A DNA stretch of 64,000 nt, from the NCBI GenBank assembly GCA_965203685.1, contig OZ241908.1, positions 5,518,001-5,582,000 of the forward strand, in the 5' to 3' direction. The stretch is from VXYL01 sp965203685 (lineage in GTDB: Bacteria > Pseudomonadota > Gammaproteobacteria > Pseudomonadales > Azotimanducaceae). Position numbers and translations under genes: made by a program. The notes under the pieces were generated by a model. That model was not told the origin of the DNA and ran no database searches. It worked only from the letters and a program-made list of their open reading frames with translations. The first letter of the stretch is position 1. Each line of letters starts with the position of its first letter. Of this stretch, positions 49,357-58,328 are shown piece after piece.

Positions 49357-49752
49357 TCAAGCCCAACTGACGGTCCGGAGATCCGGGACGCGCCCGAACT
49401 CCCTCATGTTGTTCGTGACCAGGGTCGCGCCCATGCTCCTGGCATGCGCCGCGATCAGCAAGTCATTCGCCCCAATCGGCGTGCCGCGTCGGACCAAGGA
49501 TTCCCGGATTTCGCCGTAATGCTGGCCGGCTTCCGCACCGAACGGTCGGACGTCGAGGTCGCGCAGGAAATCGTCCAGTTGGCTCCGGTTGCGTTCGACG
49601 CGCGCGGAGTGTTCGACACCGAACCAAAGCTCCGCGTGGCTAACGGCCGAAATGCAAATCTCATGCGCGTGTTCGGCGAACGTCGCCGTCAACGCCTCGT
49701 CCCGTTCGTTCATTACGTACACGCAGGTGTCCGTGTCCAGCATGAACATCAC
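49357..49752 (-). CDS. vapC: VapC-type PIN-domain toxin
   Basis: A 131-residue PIN-domain RNase. FMLDTDTCVYVMN gives the first Asp, SHAELWFGVEHS the Glu, and IGANDLLIAAHA the third acidic residue; VTNNMREF follows, with Asn where some relatives have Asp. VapC proteins of this group cleave initiator tRNA. The GTG start overlaps the vapB stop by 4 bp. All core acidic residues are present, so activity is likely. Confidence 0.9.
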   Translation of the reverse strand: MMFMLDTDTCVYVMNERDEALTATFAEHAHEICISAVSHAELWFGVEHSARVERNRSQLDDFLRDLDVRPFGAEAGQHYGEIRESLVRRGTPIGANDLLIAAHARSMGATLVTNNMREFGRVPDLRTVSWA

Positions 49753-49991
49753 TGGATGTCCTCGCGCTCATCGAGCGGCGGCTGCGACCGTGGTGGCAAG
49801 CTGGCCCTTTGAGACGAAGCGAAGTACTCGACCCAGTTCTTCCCGCGCGGACGCAATGTAACCGTGTCGCCTCGCTTGACGATCTCCACCTCCGCCACTT
49901 GAAAGCGACACGCTGCCGGCAGCCGAACGGCTTGGCTGCGACCGCTCCAAAACACCTTCGCCGTCCCCACGTAGTCGGCTTCTTGAACCAT
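49749..49991 (-). CDS. vapB: VapB-type AbrB/MazE-fold antitoxin
   Basis: An 80-residue antitoxin. TAKVFWSGRSQAVRLPAACR and VEIVKRGDTVTLRPRGKNW are the swapped-hairpin AbrB DNA-binding fold of VapB; the Pro/Gln-rich C-terminus wraps the toxin. The ATG 49991 begins just before the domain; ATG 50021 adds ten residues. It precedes vapC with a 4-bp overlap and is divergent from phyH5, with a palindrome between them. Confidence 0.87.
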   Translation of the reverse strand: MVQEADYVGTAKVFWSGRSQAVRLPAACRFQVAEVEIVKRGDTVTLRPRGKNWVEYFASSQRASLPPRSQPPLDEREDIQ

Positions 49992-50040
49992 GATCGCCAC
50001 ACTTTCTGCCTGAGACGGCATTGTGTTCGAGGCGGTGGTA

Positions 50041-50056
50041 TATATCAAGGGATATA
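50041..50056. promoter_or_regulatory. candidate VapBC operator
   Basis: TATATCAAGGGATATA: 6-bp perfect arms around AAGG, in the 100-bp divergent region between vapB and phyH5. VapB-VapC complexes bind AT-rich palindromes at their promoters, so this is the best operator candidate here. Its position could also influence phyH5. Confidence 0.5.
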
Positions 50057-50123
50057 GCTGGCGGCGCACCGTCCCGCAAGAACGGTGATATGGTTGGCGC
50101 CTGTCTTTGACCGGGGGACCACG

Positions 50124-51293
50124 ATGACCGAAGCTGCCGTTTCCGAAAGACCCCCGTCCGCCGCCGAACATGCCGCCCAGATGGCCGACTACATGCGCGA
50201 AGGGGAGCGTCTGGGCCGGGAGATCGGCAATCGCGGGCCAATCCGATTCAAGGCCGGCACGGCATTGGCCGACGACATCCTCGAGGCGTACTGGCGGCAC
50301 GGCTTCTACGTCTTCGAGAACGTCATCGACGAGCGGGAACTCACCGACTTGCGCGACGCCATGGCCGATGCCCTGGACCGGGCTCCGGTTTCGAAGGATG
50401 CCGAGGTCGACGCGAAGGGCCGTCCCGCGCTGGGGCGCGAGTTCAAGCGGGCACCGTTCACCTACGTGAAGCCCCTGAGCGATCCGGTCGGCGGGACGAA
50501 GCAGGTCGGCGGCCGACATCCGTCGAAGATGGTCGAACCCGACCCGGGCGAGGACGCGCCCGACGAGGTCGTGCACTTGATCTTCGGCATGTGCCAGTTG
50601 ATGGAGCCGGGACTGCGGCTATACGGACACCCCCAGCTCCTAGCTATCGCCGAGAACATCAACGGACCCGATTTCACGCCCTTCAACGACGCCATTTTCG
50701 TCAAGCAGCCCGGGCTTGGCGGTTCCGTCGCCTGGCACCAGGACGGCCTGACGCACTGGAACAACCCCGACTGGAACGAAGGCATCCACGGCTTCAACTT
50801 CCAGGTGCAGCTTTACCCGACCACGCCAGGCAACTGCCTGTGGATCGTGCCCGGCACTCACAAGCAGGGCAAGCTCGACATCAAGGCCATGGTCGAAGCA
50901 AACGGCCGCTCTGATCGTCTCCCCGGCGCGATCCCGCTGACGTGCAACCCCGGCGACGTCACCATGGTCAACCGCCAGACCTTGCACTGTTCCTTTGCGA
51001 ATACATCGCCGGATTTGCGGATTTCCATGACATTCGGATTCCATCGCCGCGCTTCGGTACTCGGTGCCAAGAGCGTCCTTGGCGTGAACGACGGAACAAT
51101 CTACGACGAGCAACGCGTTTTCGACCGGTCTGCTGTCATCGCCGTTGCCATTGATGCACGACGAAAGCATTTCAAAACAGAAAAGCAGTATACGTACGCG
51201 CCATTCGCCGGATTGGAGGACGAATTTCGATGGAATCCTGAGACGTTTGATCGTGTAGTCAAGGACTACAATCTGAAAGATTTGGGAATCTAA
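50124..51293 (+). CDS. phytanoyl-CoA dioxygenase family protein 5
   Basis: A 389-residue PhyH dioxygenase, a paralogue of the one at 25065. Iron ligands are His205 and Asp207 (VAWHQDGLTHW) and His288 (QTLHCSFAN); Arg299 (SPDLRISM) should bind 2-oxoglutarate. GGGGGA upstream supports ATG 50124. The last 300 bp are visibly richer in A/T (KTEKQYTYAPFAG, VVKDYNLKDLGI) than the rest. It diverges from vapBC. The 260 bp after it contain no gene I can support. Confidence 0.9.
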   Translation: MTEAAVSERPPSAAEHAAQMADYMREGERLGREIGNRGPIRFKAGTALADDILEAYWRHGFYVFENVIDERELTDLRDAMADALDRAPVSKDAEVDAKGRPALGREFKRAPFTYVKPLSDPVGGTKQVGGRHPSKMVEPDPGEDAPDEVVHLIFGMCQLMEPGLRLYGHPQLLAIAENINGPDFTPFNDAIFVKQPGLGGSVAWHQDGLTHWNNPDWNEGIHGFNFQVQLYPTTPGNCLWIVPGTHKQGKLDIKAMVEANGRSDRLPGAIPLTCNPGDVTMVNRQTLHCSFANTSPDLRISMTFGFHRRASVLGAKSVLGVNDGTIYDEQRVFDRSAVIAVAIDARRKHFKTEKQYTYAPFAGLEDEFRWNPETFDRVVKDYNLKDLGI

Positions 51294-51555
51294 ACCGGCT
51301 CTTTTCCCGGCTGGCCATGTCCCGTCGCCGTTGTACGTTGGACATGCCGACAACCCAAGGTATTTGCGGGCAAAAGAAGATATCCAAAAGTCCGTTCGAA
51401 TTGCTGACGATGCCTTGTGCGTGCCTGTCCATATTGCCGGCCGCTTGAGTTCTGTCTGGAATCAGTTCTGCTCTTACGACGTCCTGCTCTCGCGGACTCG
51501 GCGAAGACGAGGCACTCATGTCGCCACGACGGCGTTAATGCGGCTAGCTTGACAC

Positions 51556-52719
51556 CTAGAGTTCCGTTCCTTCGTTTAGGATCGCGATGTACTCGCGATA
51601 TCCAAAAAGCCGGTCACGTTGTCGGCCTGTCAATTCTTGCGCAATATCCAACTCAGTGAGCACACGCATGCCAGCCGCGGCGGTGGTGTAGGACAGTCCG
51701 GCTGCCTCGGCCGCCTGCCGCAACGAAGCGACCGGGCGTTCACGCAACACCGCGTGGACGCGTAACGCGGAACTCGCTGCGCGACCTCGTAGACGGACCT
51801 GCGCCTGGTCCGCCTCGAAAAGGTCGAGTTGGCGGCGAGCGGTCGTCTCCGCCGCTTCCGCCGTATAGCGCACACCTTCAAGGAAAAACGCCAGCCATGC
51901 CTCCCAGTCACCCTCCCGGCGCACGGCATCGAGAAGGGCATAGTAGTCGCTGCGCCTCTCCTTGAAATAGAGGCTCAAGTACAGGAGCGGATCGGTGAGG
52001 AGGTCCTGCGCGCACAAGTACAGCGTGATCAGCAATCGCCCGACGCGACCGTTGCCATCCAGAAACGGATGGATGGTTTCGAATTGTGCATGTGCAAGCC
52101 CCGCGCGAATAAGTGTTGGTAAATCGGTCGGTGCCGACACCGCGTTTAGGAACACCTCCAGTTCACCCATGCACTCCGGCACCAGGTGCGCTGGCGGCGG
52201 AACGAAATGCGCGTTCCCTGGTCGCGTGCCACCGATCCAATTCTGCGAGCGCCGGAACTCGCCAGGCATCTTCCCGCTGCCGCGACCGGTAGCCAGCAGC
52301 CGTGCGTGGATTTCGAGGAGCAAACGGTTGCACAGAGGGAATCCATCCTCTAGGCGATCTAGTCCGTGTTCCATGGCCGCAACGTAGTTTGAGACCTCGA
52401 TCACGTCAGTGTCGGGCACGCTTGGCGCGAGCGCCGACTCGTAGCGCAGCAGGTCCGAAAGCGATGACTGCGTACCCTCGATCTGGGAGGACAACACCGC
52501 CTCCTTGCGCACATACCCGTAGATGAAGAAGTGGGGGTCGGGCAGGAAGGCCGACAGCCCGTCGAGCCGGCCAAGAGCCACCAATGCACGCTCGAGCGCA
52601 ACCTGCAAGGGCCGGAGGTCCAGCATCGGGATGGGTGGCAACGGAACGGGGACGAAGGCGTTCACACGCTCGCCGCCGACAGCGGTAACCTCGTAACGCC
52701 CGGTCGCGCCTCGCAGCAC
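51556..52719 (-). CDS. Fic-domain AMPylator-type protein (class II)
   Basis: A 387-residue Fic protein. The catalytic motif FETIHPFLDGNGRVGRLLIT is complete (HPFx[D/E]GNGRxxR). The inhibitory helix SSQIEGTQSSL gives the [S/T]xxxE[G/N] signature of class II Fic proteins, where Glu blocks ATP. The C-terminus is a winged helix (LRQAAEAAGLSYTTAAAGMR, VLTELDIAQELTG) that probably binds the upstream palindromes. It likely AMPylates a protein, perhaps a topoisomerase subunit in related systems; the target is unknown here. Confidence 0.9.
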   Translation of the reverse strand: MLRGATGRYEVTAVGGERVNAFVPVPLPPIPMLDLRPLQVALERALVALGRLDGLSAFLPDPHFFIYGYVRKEAVLSSQIEGTQSSLSDLLRYESALAPSVPDTDVIEVSNYVAAMEHGLDRLEDGFPLCNRLLLEIHARLLATGRGSGKMPGEFRRSQNWIGGTRPGNAHFVPPPAHLVPECMGELEVFLNAVSAPTDLPTLIRAGLAHAQFETIHPFLDGNGRVGRLLITLYLCAQDLLTDPLLYLSLYFKERRSDYYALLDAVRREGDWEAWLAFFLEGVRYTAEAAETTARRQLDLFEADQAQVRLRGRAASSALRVHAVLRERPVASLRQAAEAAGLSYTTAAAGMRVLTELDIAQELTGRQRDRLFGYREYIAILNEGTEL

Positions 52720-52729
52720 GCATCCCCCT

Positions 52730-52824
52730 TATGTCGCAAATCGAAATAACGCAAGAGCTTATTAGCACTTTGCGGGTCAAGTTGGAATAACGCCGCCTCT
52801 TATCTCGCAATTACAAATAACGGC
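52730..52824. promoter_or_regulatory. repeated palindromic operators upstream of fic
   Basis: Two related sites: TTATGTCGCAAATCGAAATA with a final A starting at about 52731, and TTATCTCGCAATTACAAATA with a final A starting at about 52801. Both have the form TTATnTCG - 5 bp - CGA or ACA - nATAA. A partial third copy (GGAATAACGC) lies between them. The tract is much more A/T-rich than its surroundings. The Fic C-terminal winged helix is the obvious candidate to bind here and self-regulate. Confidence 0.55.
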
Positions 52825-52851
52825 GCCCGAGGAGGGCGCGGGCCGGTTCGT

Positions 52852-55800
52852 CTATTCCGACGGTTCCTCCTTCTCCGGCGCCGCCACCCACAGCCCCCGC
52901 GCCGCGAACCGGCCCCACACCCACGGGAGCCAACGTACCAAGGCGAAGCTCAACCACAAGGCCCACGCTAGGATCAGCGCCTTGTACGTCCACATCGGCA
53001 GCGACCAAACAGCGGCAGCCGGCGTCGTCGTGGCCGACTGGTCGGCGAACCAGTTCAAGTCGTGGCCGGACGACTGGAAGCCGGTGACATGCATGTCGGG
53101 ATTGCCGAGGAGTCCAGCCGGGATGCCGACCAGGATCGCCGCGAACGCGATCAGGGTCAGCAAGCCCAGACCGACCTGGGAGGCGTTGTAGAAGAACCGC
53201 GAGAGACCTGCACCCCAAGTCTCGCGGGCGCCGAAGCCCACCAGCCAAAGCGCGACGACCGCCAAGGCGGGCCACGAGAACGTGCTGAAGCCCAAACCGA
53301 GCAGCAGCCAATGCCACCAGCGCAGCGGGGTGACCTTCAGCAGCCCCAGGATCAGCGCCACGAAAGCCAGGGCGATGAGTTCGGACCAGTACAGGATCGC
53401 CGGTCCGAGGAGGGGGCCCGTTGCGAACAGGAGCCACCGGCTTTCGGGCATTTCAAGGCCGACGACGATGTTGCTCGAGGGGGTGTCGAGTTCGATGACC
53501 GGGGTCGAAACGCGCGTCGCCGTCGGCGCCGTCTGCTCGAAATCCACCGTGGCCCGGTGTTCGCCCGGCAGAATGGGCAGTTCCACGGCGCCTCCGTCCA
53601 GCGCGATCTGGTGGGTTTCGCCGTCGATTGCGACCGAGCGCAGGCGGGCGTCCGCGGGCAAGCCGAGGCGATGGCTGCCGCCGCGCGTGCTGCGGTAGTC
53701 GACCGCAAGCGTAGTGCGCCTCAAGGCGCTGCCGACCGCGGTTTTGGCGAGCACCCGGTCGAAAGCCAAGGTTCGTCCTTCCACGGCCTCGGGACGCGTG
53801 ATGTGCATGACCAACGACTCGCCCGGGCGGGGACGGAACTCGGCCCAGCGCTCGGCCGTTCCTCGGCGGACATTGCTCTCGGGCACGCCTTCGAAGGCCA
53901 CCTGCCACATGTGCCCGATGCGCACACGCCAGATCTCCTGCCGGGGCGGATCGAGGCGAGCCTGGAGCGTAACGGTCGCGGTCCGCGGCAGCGTCGACGT
54001 CCAGAAGACGCGGTCCTGCGTTGACCCCATCGAAACGACGGCACCGTCGTCTGTGAGTGATTGTTCACTTACCACGGACTCGCCTTCTAGCAAGGGAATC
54101 ACGGTGTTGATGGCACCGACTTCGGGAGCGACGCGGCGCACGAGCGTGCCGACCTGCCAGTCGAGGTCGAGCCTGATGGTGCGTTCGACCGCGACGAATG
54201 TCGGCAGGCGGCTCGGCTCCCACGCCGCTGCGTCGACATCCGCGTCGGACGCCAAACGCGTCAGGTTCAACGACCCGGCGCTCAAGGTGCGGTTCTCGAT
54301 GCCCGCCACCGCCCAGTGCGCCGACTCGGCGCGGATCGCCCGAGGCGGCAAGCTGAACGGAATCTCCACTGCGTCGCCCGTCGGTATCGGCCCCGACACC
54401 TCGAGCATGTGCACGCCGGCGTCCAGGTGGACCCAGAGGACGCCGTTCTCGTCCCGCCTCGCCGGCAGTTCGGACCCGCCACTGGCGACTCGCGCCGGAC
54501 GCCAACCGTCGGCGGAGCCCGGCAGCGGCACGGCGACCGTCGCCAACGCGTGGACCGTGAGCCGCATCGACGCCGAGTCTTCGCCGACATCCAGGGACGC
54601 GTCCGCAATCTCGGCGCAACGCGGCGCACATGACGGCGCAGCAAGCAGACGGCGCTCAAGCTCCTCGAGAATCTCCGGAGACGGCGTCTCCGCGGCGAAA
54701 GCGACACCGTCGGAATCCAGGGACGCGACGGCGACCAGCACGCCAGCCGCGACCGGCGCGCCACGCAGGGAGCGCACCCATCGCCGCCAATCCGGTCGCT
54801 GGCCGCCGAACATGTCCAGCGCGAACAGGGCCGCGAACACCGCCAGCGCCGCGATCGTTGCGAACCGCAAGACGGCGACCAGCCAGTTGGGCGCGATCAC
54901 GAGCCGCATGGAGCGCTCGCTGTCCACCGGCCCGCTCCAGTGGAGTTCGTAGGAGATCCACGACCAATCCGGCTTCGCTGTACCCGCCTGTACCAAGGCG
55001 TCATCGGGATACCGGGAATACGGCCTCTCGGTCGCCGCTGTCGCGTTCACTCCCTGCTGGAACGTGGTGTCGAAGACGACCTCGCCTAGGTCTTTCGGCG
55101 TCTCCACGCCAATGCTGTCCAAGACGACCGCTTCCCGCGCTGCCCGGCTCGGTGCGAACTCCATCTCCCCGGACAATGCCTCGAACAACCCGACGTTGGG
55201 TGCCGTTCGATGCGACTCCGGTTGAAGTTGTGGATACACGGCGATGCGGATCTGGCCGATGGCGAACGGCACCAGCCAGAGCACCAGCACGGCAAGCGAC
55301 ACGAGCCGGTAGCTGCGCGCCAGCCGCTGAAGCCTCCCCGGAGGCGCGACACGGACGAGTGCCACGGCCGCCAGCAGGTTCAACCAAGTCCAGACCGGCG
55401 CACCCGGCTCGTGGTAGCTGAGCACCAGCGCGATGAGGGCGATCGCACCCGCACCACGGCCGAACAACCGCACGGTCGCGACGGTGACGATCAAGAGCAC
55501 GAAAAAGTCCAACACGCGCCAGCGGCCGACCCAGCTTGCCGGGGCCGCGTCGACGCCGGTCGCGGCCAGAAGCTTGTGCCCAGGTGGCACGTGGAGCGTC
55601 GCTGCCACACTCTCGAAGTCCGACTCCCAGCCGAGCACGGGCATGCTGCCGCGGGTCTCGAGCCGGCCCAAGGCCTCCACGTCGAGGCCCGCCTGGCGCA
55701 CTTCGACGCCGGCTCCCGCCTCGCTGGCAGTGACCTGCAGGTCAGCCCCGTGCTCCGTGGCGCCGAGCAGGGCATACGGCGCGCCCATGTCGAGCCGCCA

Positions 55801-56916
55801 GTCGCTGCGCATGCGACCGCTGATCCGGTCGGAAAACACGAACCCTGCACCGTCGAAGTCGAGCCAAAGGCGGCGCGACAGGTTGATCTCGTTGTCGGTG
55901 TCGGTCAGCCCGCGTTGCCGCTCTTCAACGGTCATGACCCCGCCAGTCTCCATCCGGAACGTGGGCAGTTCCCTCCACGGCGACCCGACCTGCGCGGGAT
56001 CGACGGGGCGGGCGGCGTCCGCCACGGCCGCGCGGAGGCTGGGCACAGCTTGAAAGCTCCAGATCTCCTCGGCGGGCATATTCGTCGCGTTCGCCGGAAG
56101 GCCAACCTCGGTGAGCACCTGCTCGGCCCGGGCGGCCATCCCGATTTGCCATTCCCCTGGGCGCGCCTGCAGGCGCAGGCTACCGTCCGGCTGCAGCACG
56201 ACCGGCAGGTCGCTGGTGAGGGCCAGCGGCGTGAAAGCGTCCGGCAAGACGGGGCGGAGCACCTCCTCGCGTACCGTGCCGGAGACGTCGAGGCGGATTA
56301 GCGTGTCGAGACGCGTCGGAACCTCGTCGACCACGCGCCGGTAGACATCGACGACAAGGCTGTCCGGCACGCGCGTCGTCGGCTCGACATCACCGAGCCA
56401 GACGCCGCGGGCGTCCACCCTCGGCAACCGGATCGGTATCCCGTCCACGGTGAGTGAAAGCAGCCCGGACGTCGTCGGTACGGCGAGCGTCGCCGGGCGC
56501 TCGTCCCAACCGAAGCGGCCGGCGATCCCATGCTCCCCGGGGGCGAGCGTAACCCCGGGCCTACCGTCGCGGAGCACCACCTCCAAAGCGCGACCGCTCG
56601 CCGAGACCTGTTGCGGCCAGGCGTCGGTATTGCCGGGCAGGGGGAGCCACTGGCTGCTGCCGTAGACGGTCCATGCCTGCTCAAAACGGCCGCCTTGGTC
56701 GTCGACCTCAAGGCGAAGCTCGCCCGGCCACGCGCAGACGAACTGCTCCGGCGCCGTCGCGGCGCTGTCGAAGCGGAAGGGGCAGCGCCGGTACTCCTTC
56801 TCGTGCAGCACCCAGTCGCGCCAGCCTTCGAGTTCCGCCGGCACGGCGATGTCCGGTTGTGCTTGCAAGGCGCCCGCAGCCAGCGCGACGGCGAGTCCGA
56901 TCCATCGTTCGAGCAC
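52852..56916 (-). CDS. large membrane-anchored protein with internal duplication
   Basis: A 1,354-residue protein starting at GTG 56916 behind GGGAGG, with a signal peptide (RWIGLAVALAAGALQAQ). It has two parallel halves: a beta-rich exported domain then a cluster of membrane helices. In half 1, QWLPLPGNTDAWPQQVSASG precedes helices at about 500-640; in half 2, VAVPLPGSADGWRPARVASG occurs in the same place and helices close the C-terminus. Both have a Cys pair near the domain start (CPF...CAWP; CAPRC). I do not recognise the family; it may be an envelope assembly or sensory protein. Confidence 0.72.
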   Translation of the reverse strand: MLERWIGLAVALAAGALQAQPDIAVPAELEGWRDWVLHEKEYRRCPFRFDSAATAPEQFVCAWPGELRLEVDDQGGRFEQAWTVYGSSQWLPLPGNTDAWPQQVSASGRALEVVLRDGRPGVTLAPGEHGIAGRFGWDERPATLAVPTTSGLLSLTVDGIPIRLPRVDARGVWLGDVEPTTRVPDSLVVDVYRRVVDEVPTRLDTLIRLDVSGTVREEVLRPVLPDAFTPLALTSDLPVVLQPDGSLRLQARPGEWQIGMAARAEQVLTEVGLPANATNMPAEEIWSFQAVPSLRAAVADAARPVDPAQVGSPWRELPTFRMETGGVMTVEERQRGLTDTDNEINLSRRLWLDFDGAGFVFSDRISGRMRSDWRLDMGAPYALLGATEHGADLQVTASEAGAGVEVRQAGLDVEALGRLETRGSMPVLGWESDFESVAATLHVPPGHKLLAATGVDAAPASWVGRWRVLDFFVLLIVTVATVRLFGRGAGAIALIALVLSYHEPGAPVWTWLNLLAAVALVRVAPPGRLQRLARSYRLVSLAVLVLWLVPFAIGQIRIAVYPQLQPESHRTAPNVGLFEALSGEMEFAPSRAAREAVVLDSIGVETPKDLGEVVFDTTFQQGVNATAATERPYSRYPDDALVQAGTAKPDWSWISYELHWSGPVDSERSMRLVIAPNWLVAVLRFATIAALAVFAALFALDMFGGQRPDWRRWVRSLRGAPVAAGVLVAVASLDSDGVAFAAETPSPEILEELERRLLAAPSCAPRCAEIADASLDVGEDSASMRLTVHALATVAVPLPGSADGWRPARVASGGSELPARRDENGVLWVHLDAGVHMLEVSGPIPTGDAVEIPFSLPPRAIRAESAHWAVAGIENRTLSAGSLNLTRLASDADVDAAAWEPSRLPTFVAVERTIRLDLDWQVGTLVRRVAPEVGAINTVIPLLEGESVVSEQSLTDDGAVVSMGSTQDRVFWTSTLPRTATVTLQARLDPPRQEIWRVRIGHMWQVAFEGVPESNVRRGTAERWAEFRPRPGESLVMHITRPEAVEGRTLAFDRVLAKTAVGSALRRTTLAVDYRSTRGGSHRLGLPADARLRSVAIDGETHQIALDGGAVELPILPGEHRATVDFEQTAPTATRVSTPVIELDTPSSNIVVGLEMPESRWLLFATGPLLGPAILYWSELIALAFVALILGLLKVTPLRWWHWLLLGLGFSTFSWPALAVVALWLVGFGARETWGAGLSRFFYNASQVGLGLLTLIAFAAILVGIPAGLLGNPDMHVTGFQSSGHDLNWFADQSATTTPAAAVWSLPMWTYKALILAWALWLSFALVRWLPWVWGRFAARGLWVAAPEKEEPSE

Positions 56917-57100
56917 AGCCCACCTCCCGCCAAGGTTCTTCAAGCGCCCTTCATAGGCCAACCCCGAGCGTCACGCAACACAGTGTCGCTCACGTACTGC
57001 TCGACGGGCGTACGAGTACCGGCGGATGGCACCAAAGCGGCACGCCAACCCCCTAACGGGCGTACAATCCGCGCCTTCGCTGAAGCCGCCGGAGCCACCC

Positions 57101-58318
57101 ATGACCGTCGAAATCCGTCCCGCCACGGCCGAGGAGATGGGCGAGATGGGCATCCTCGGCGGCTACGTCTACGGCGGCAGCTTCGGTGACGGGCCGGAGA
57201 ACGTCATCGCCACGGCCAACCTGCCCGACTGGACGCTGTGCGCCTTCGTCGACGGCAAGCTCGCATCGATGTTCTCGGATATCCCCTTCACCATGCGCGC
57301 CAACGGCAACGCCGTGAAGCTCGCCGGCGTCTCCACCATCGGCACGCAGCCGGAGCATCGACGCCAGGGGCTGGTGCGCCAGATCCACACCCGCGCCTTC
57401 AACGACATGCGTGAGGCGGGGCAGAATGTCGCAGCGCTGTGGGCGTCGCAAGCGGCGATCTACCAGCGTTACGGCTACGCGATGACGACCGTCCTCAAGC
57501 GCTACACCGTGGACACGGTGGACATCCGGTTCCACGACGACGATGGCGGTAGCGGGCACGTGGCGCGGGTGGACCTCGACGAGGCCTACGACGTGGTCAA
57601 GGGCATCTACATCCAGTTCATTGCGGATCGCATGTGCTACCTGCACCGGGCCAAGGCGCTGTGGCTGCAAAACGCGCTGGAGCCCGTCGAGGCCGACGGC
57701 CCGATCTGGGTCGCGGTGTGCTACGACACGGATGACGAGCCACAGGGCTACGTGATCTACACGTTGCGCGCGGGCAAGGTGGACCACGCTGCGCGTGGCC
57801 AGGAACTCATCGTGCGCGATCTCGCTTGGCTCAACCCCGACGCCTACCGGTCCTTGTGGCGCTTCATCGCCAGCCACGACCTCGTGGGCCGGGTGCGCTG
57901 GAGCAACGCGCCCGCGGACGACCCCGCTTTCGAGTACTTCATGGAACCACGCATGCTGCACGGCGAGGACCGCGAAGGCGCATGGTTCCGGGTGGTCGAC
58001 GCGGTCGGGGCCCTGACCGAGCGTGGTTACGACGAGGCGGCCGAGTTGACCATCGGGCTCGCTGCCGACCCGCTGACACCGTGGAATGATGGGACGTGGC
58101 ACTTGGAGACCGGGCCCGACGGCGCCCGCATGCGGCCGTCGAACGAGACGCCCGAGATCGAGCTGTCGAGCAAAGCGCTGGCATCGCTTTACACGGGATT
58201 TCGTTCCGCCACCGAACTCGCCAACTGGGGCTTGCTGGAAGGCGATGCGCAAGCCCTCGCCAAGGCGAACGCCGTGTTCCGCACCCGTCACGCACCGCAT
58301 ACGCCCGACCACTTCTGA
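57101..58318 (+). CDS. Eis-like GNAT acetyltransferase, copy 1
   Basis: A 405-residue multi-domain GNAT protein. MTVEIRPATAEEMGEMGILG, LAGVSTIGTQPEHRRQGLVR (CoA-binding loop QPEHRRQGL) and YQRYGYAMTT are Eis-type; the C-terminal SCP2/sterol-carrier-like part ends with SSKALASLYTGFRSATELAN. Such enzymes acetylate amines, including aminoglycosides or polyamines. Copy 2 follows 10 bp later with identical length. GGAG precedes the ATG. Confidence 0.9.
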   Translation: MTVEIRPATAEEMGEMGILGGYVYGGSFGDGPENVIATANLPDWTLCAFVDGKLASMFSDIPFTMRANGNAVKLAGVSTIGTQPEHRRQGLVRQIHTRAFNDMREAGQNVAALWASQAAIYQRYGYAMTTVLKRYTVDTVDIRFHDDDGGSGHVARVDLDEAYDVVKGIYIQFIADRMCYLHRAKALWLQNALEPVEADGPIWVAVCYDTDDEPQGYVIYTLRAGKVDHAARGQELIVRDLAWLNPDAYRSLWRFIASHDLVGRVRWSNAPADDPAFEYFMEPRMLHGEDREGAWFRVVDAVGALTERGYDEAAELTIGLAADPLTPWNDGTWHLETGPDGARMRPSNETPEIELSSKALASLYTGFRSATELANWGLLEGDAQALAKANAVFRTRHAPHTPDHF

Positions 58319-58328
58319 CACAAGAAAG

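Noticed and set aside
51331..51552. Plus-strand frame of 73 codons after phyH5
   Set aside because: No ribosome site, no recognisable domain and no conserved context; left as intergenic.
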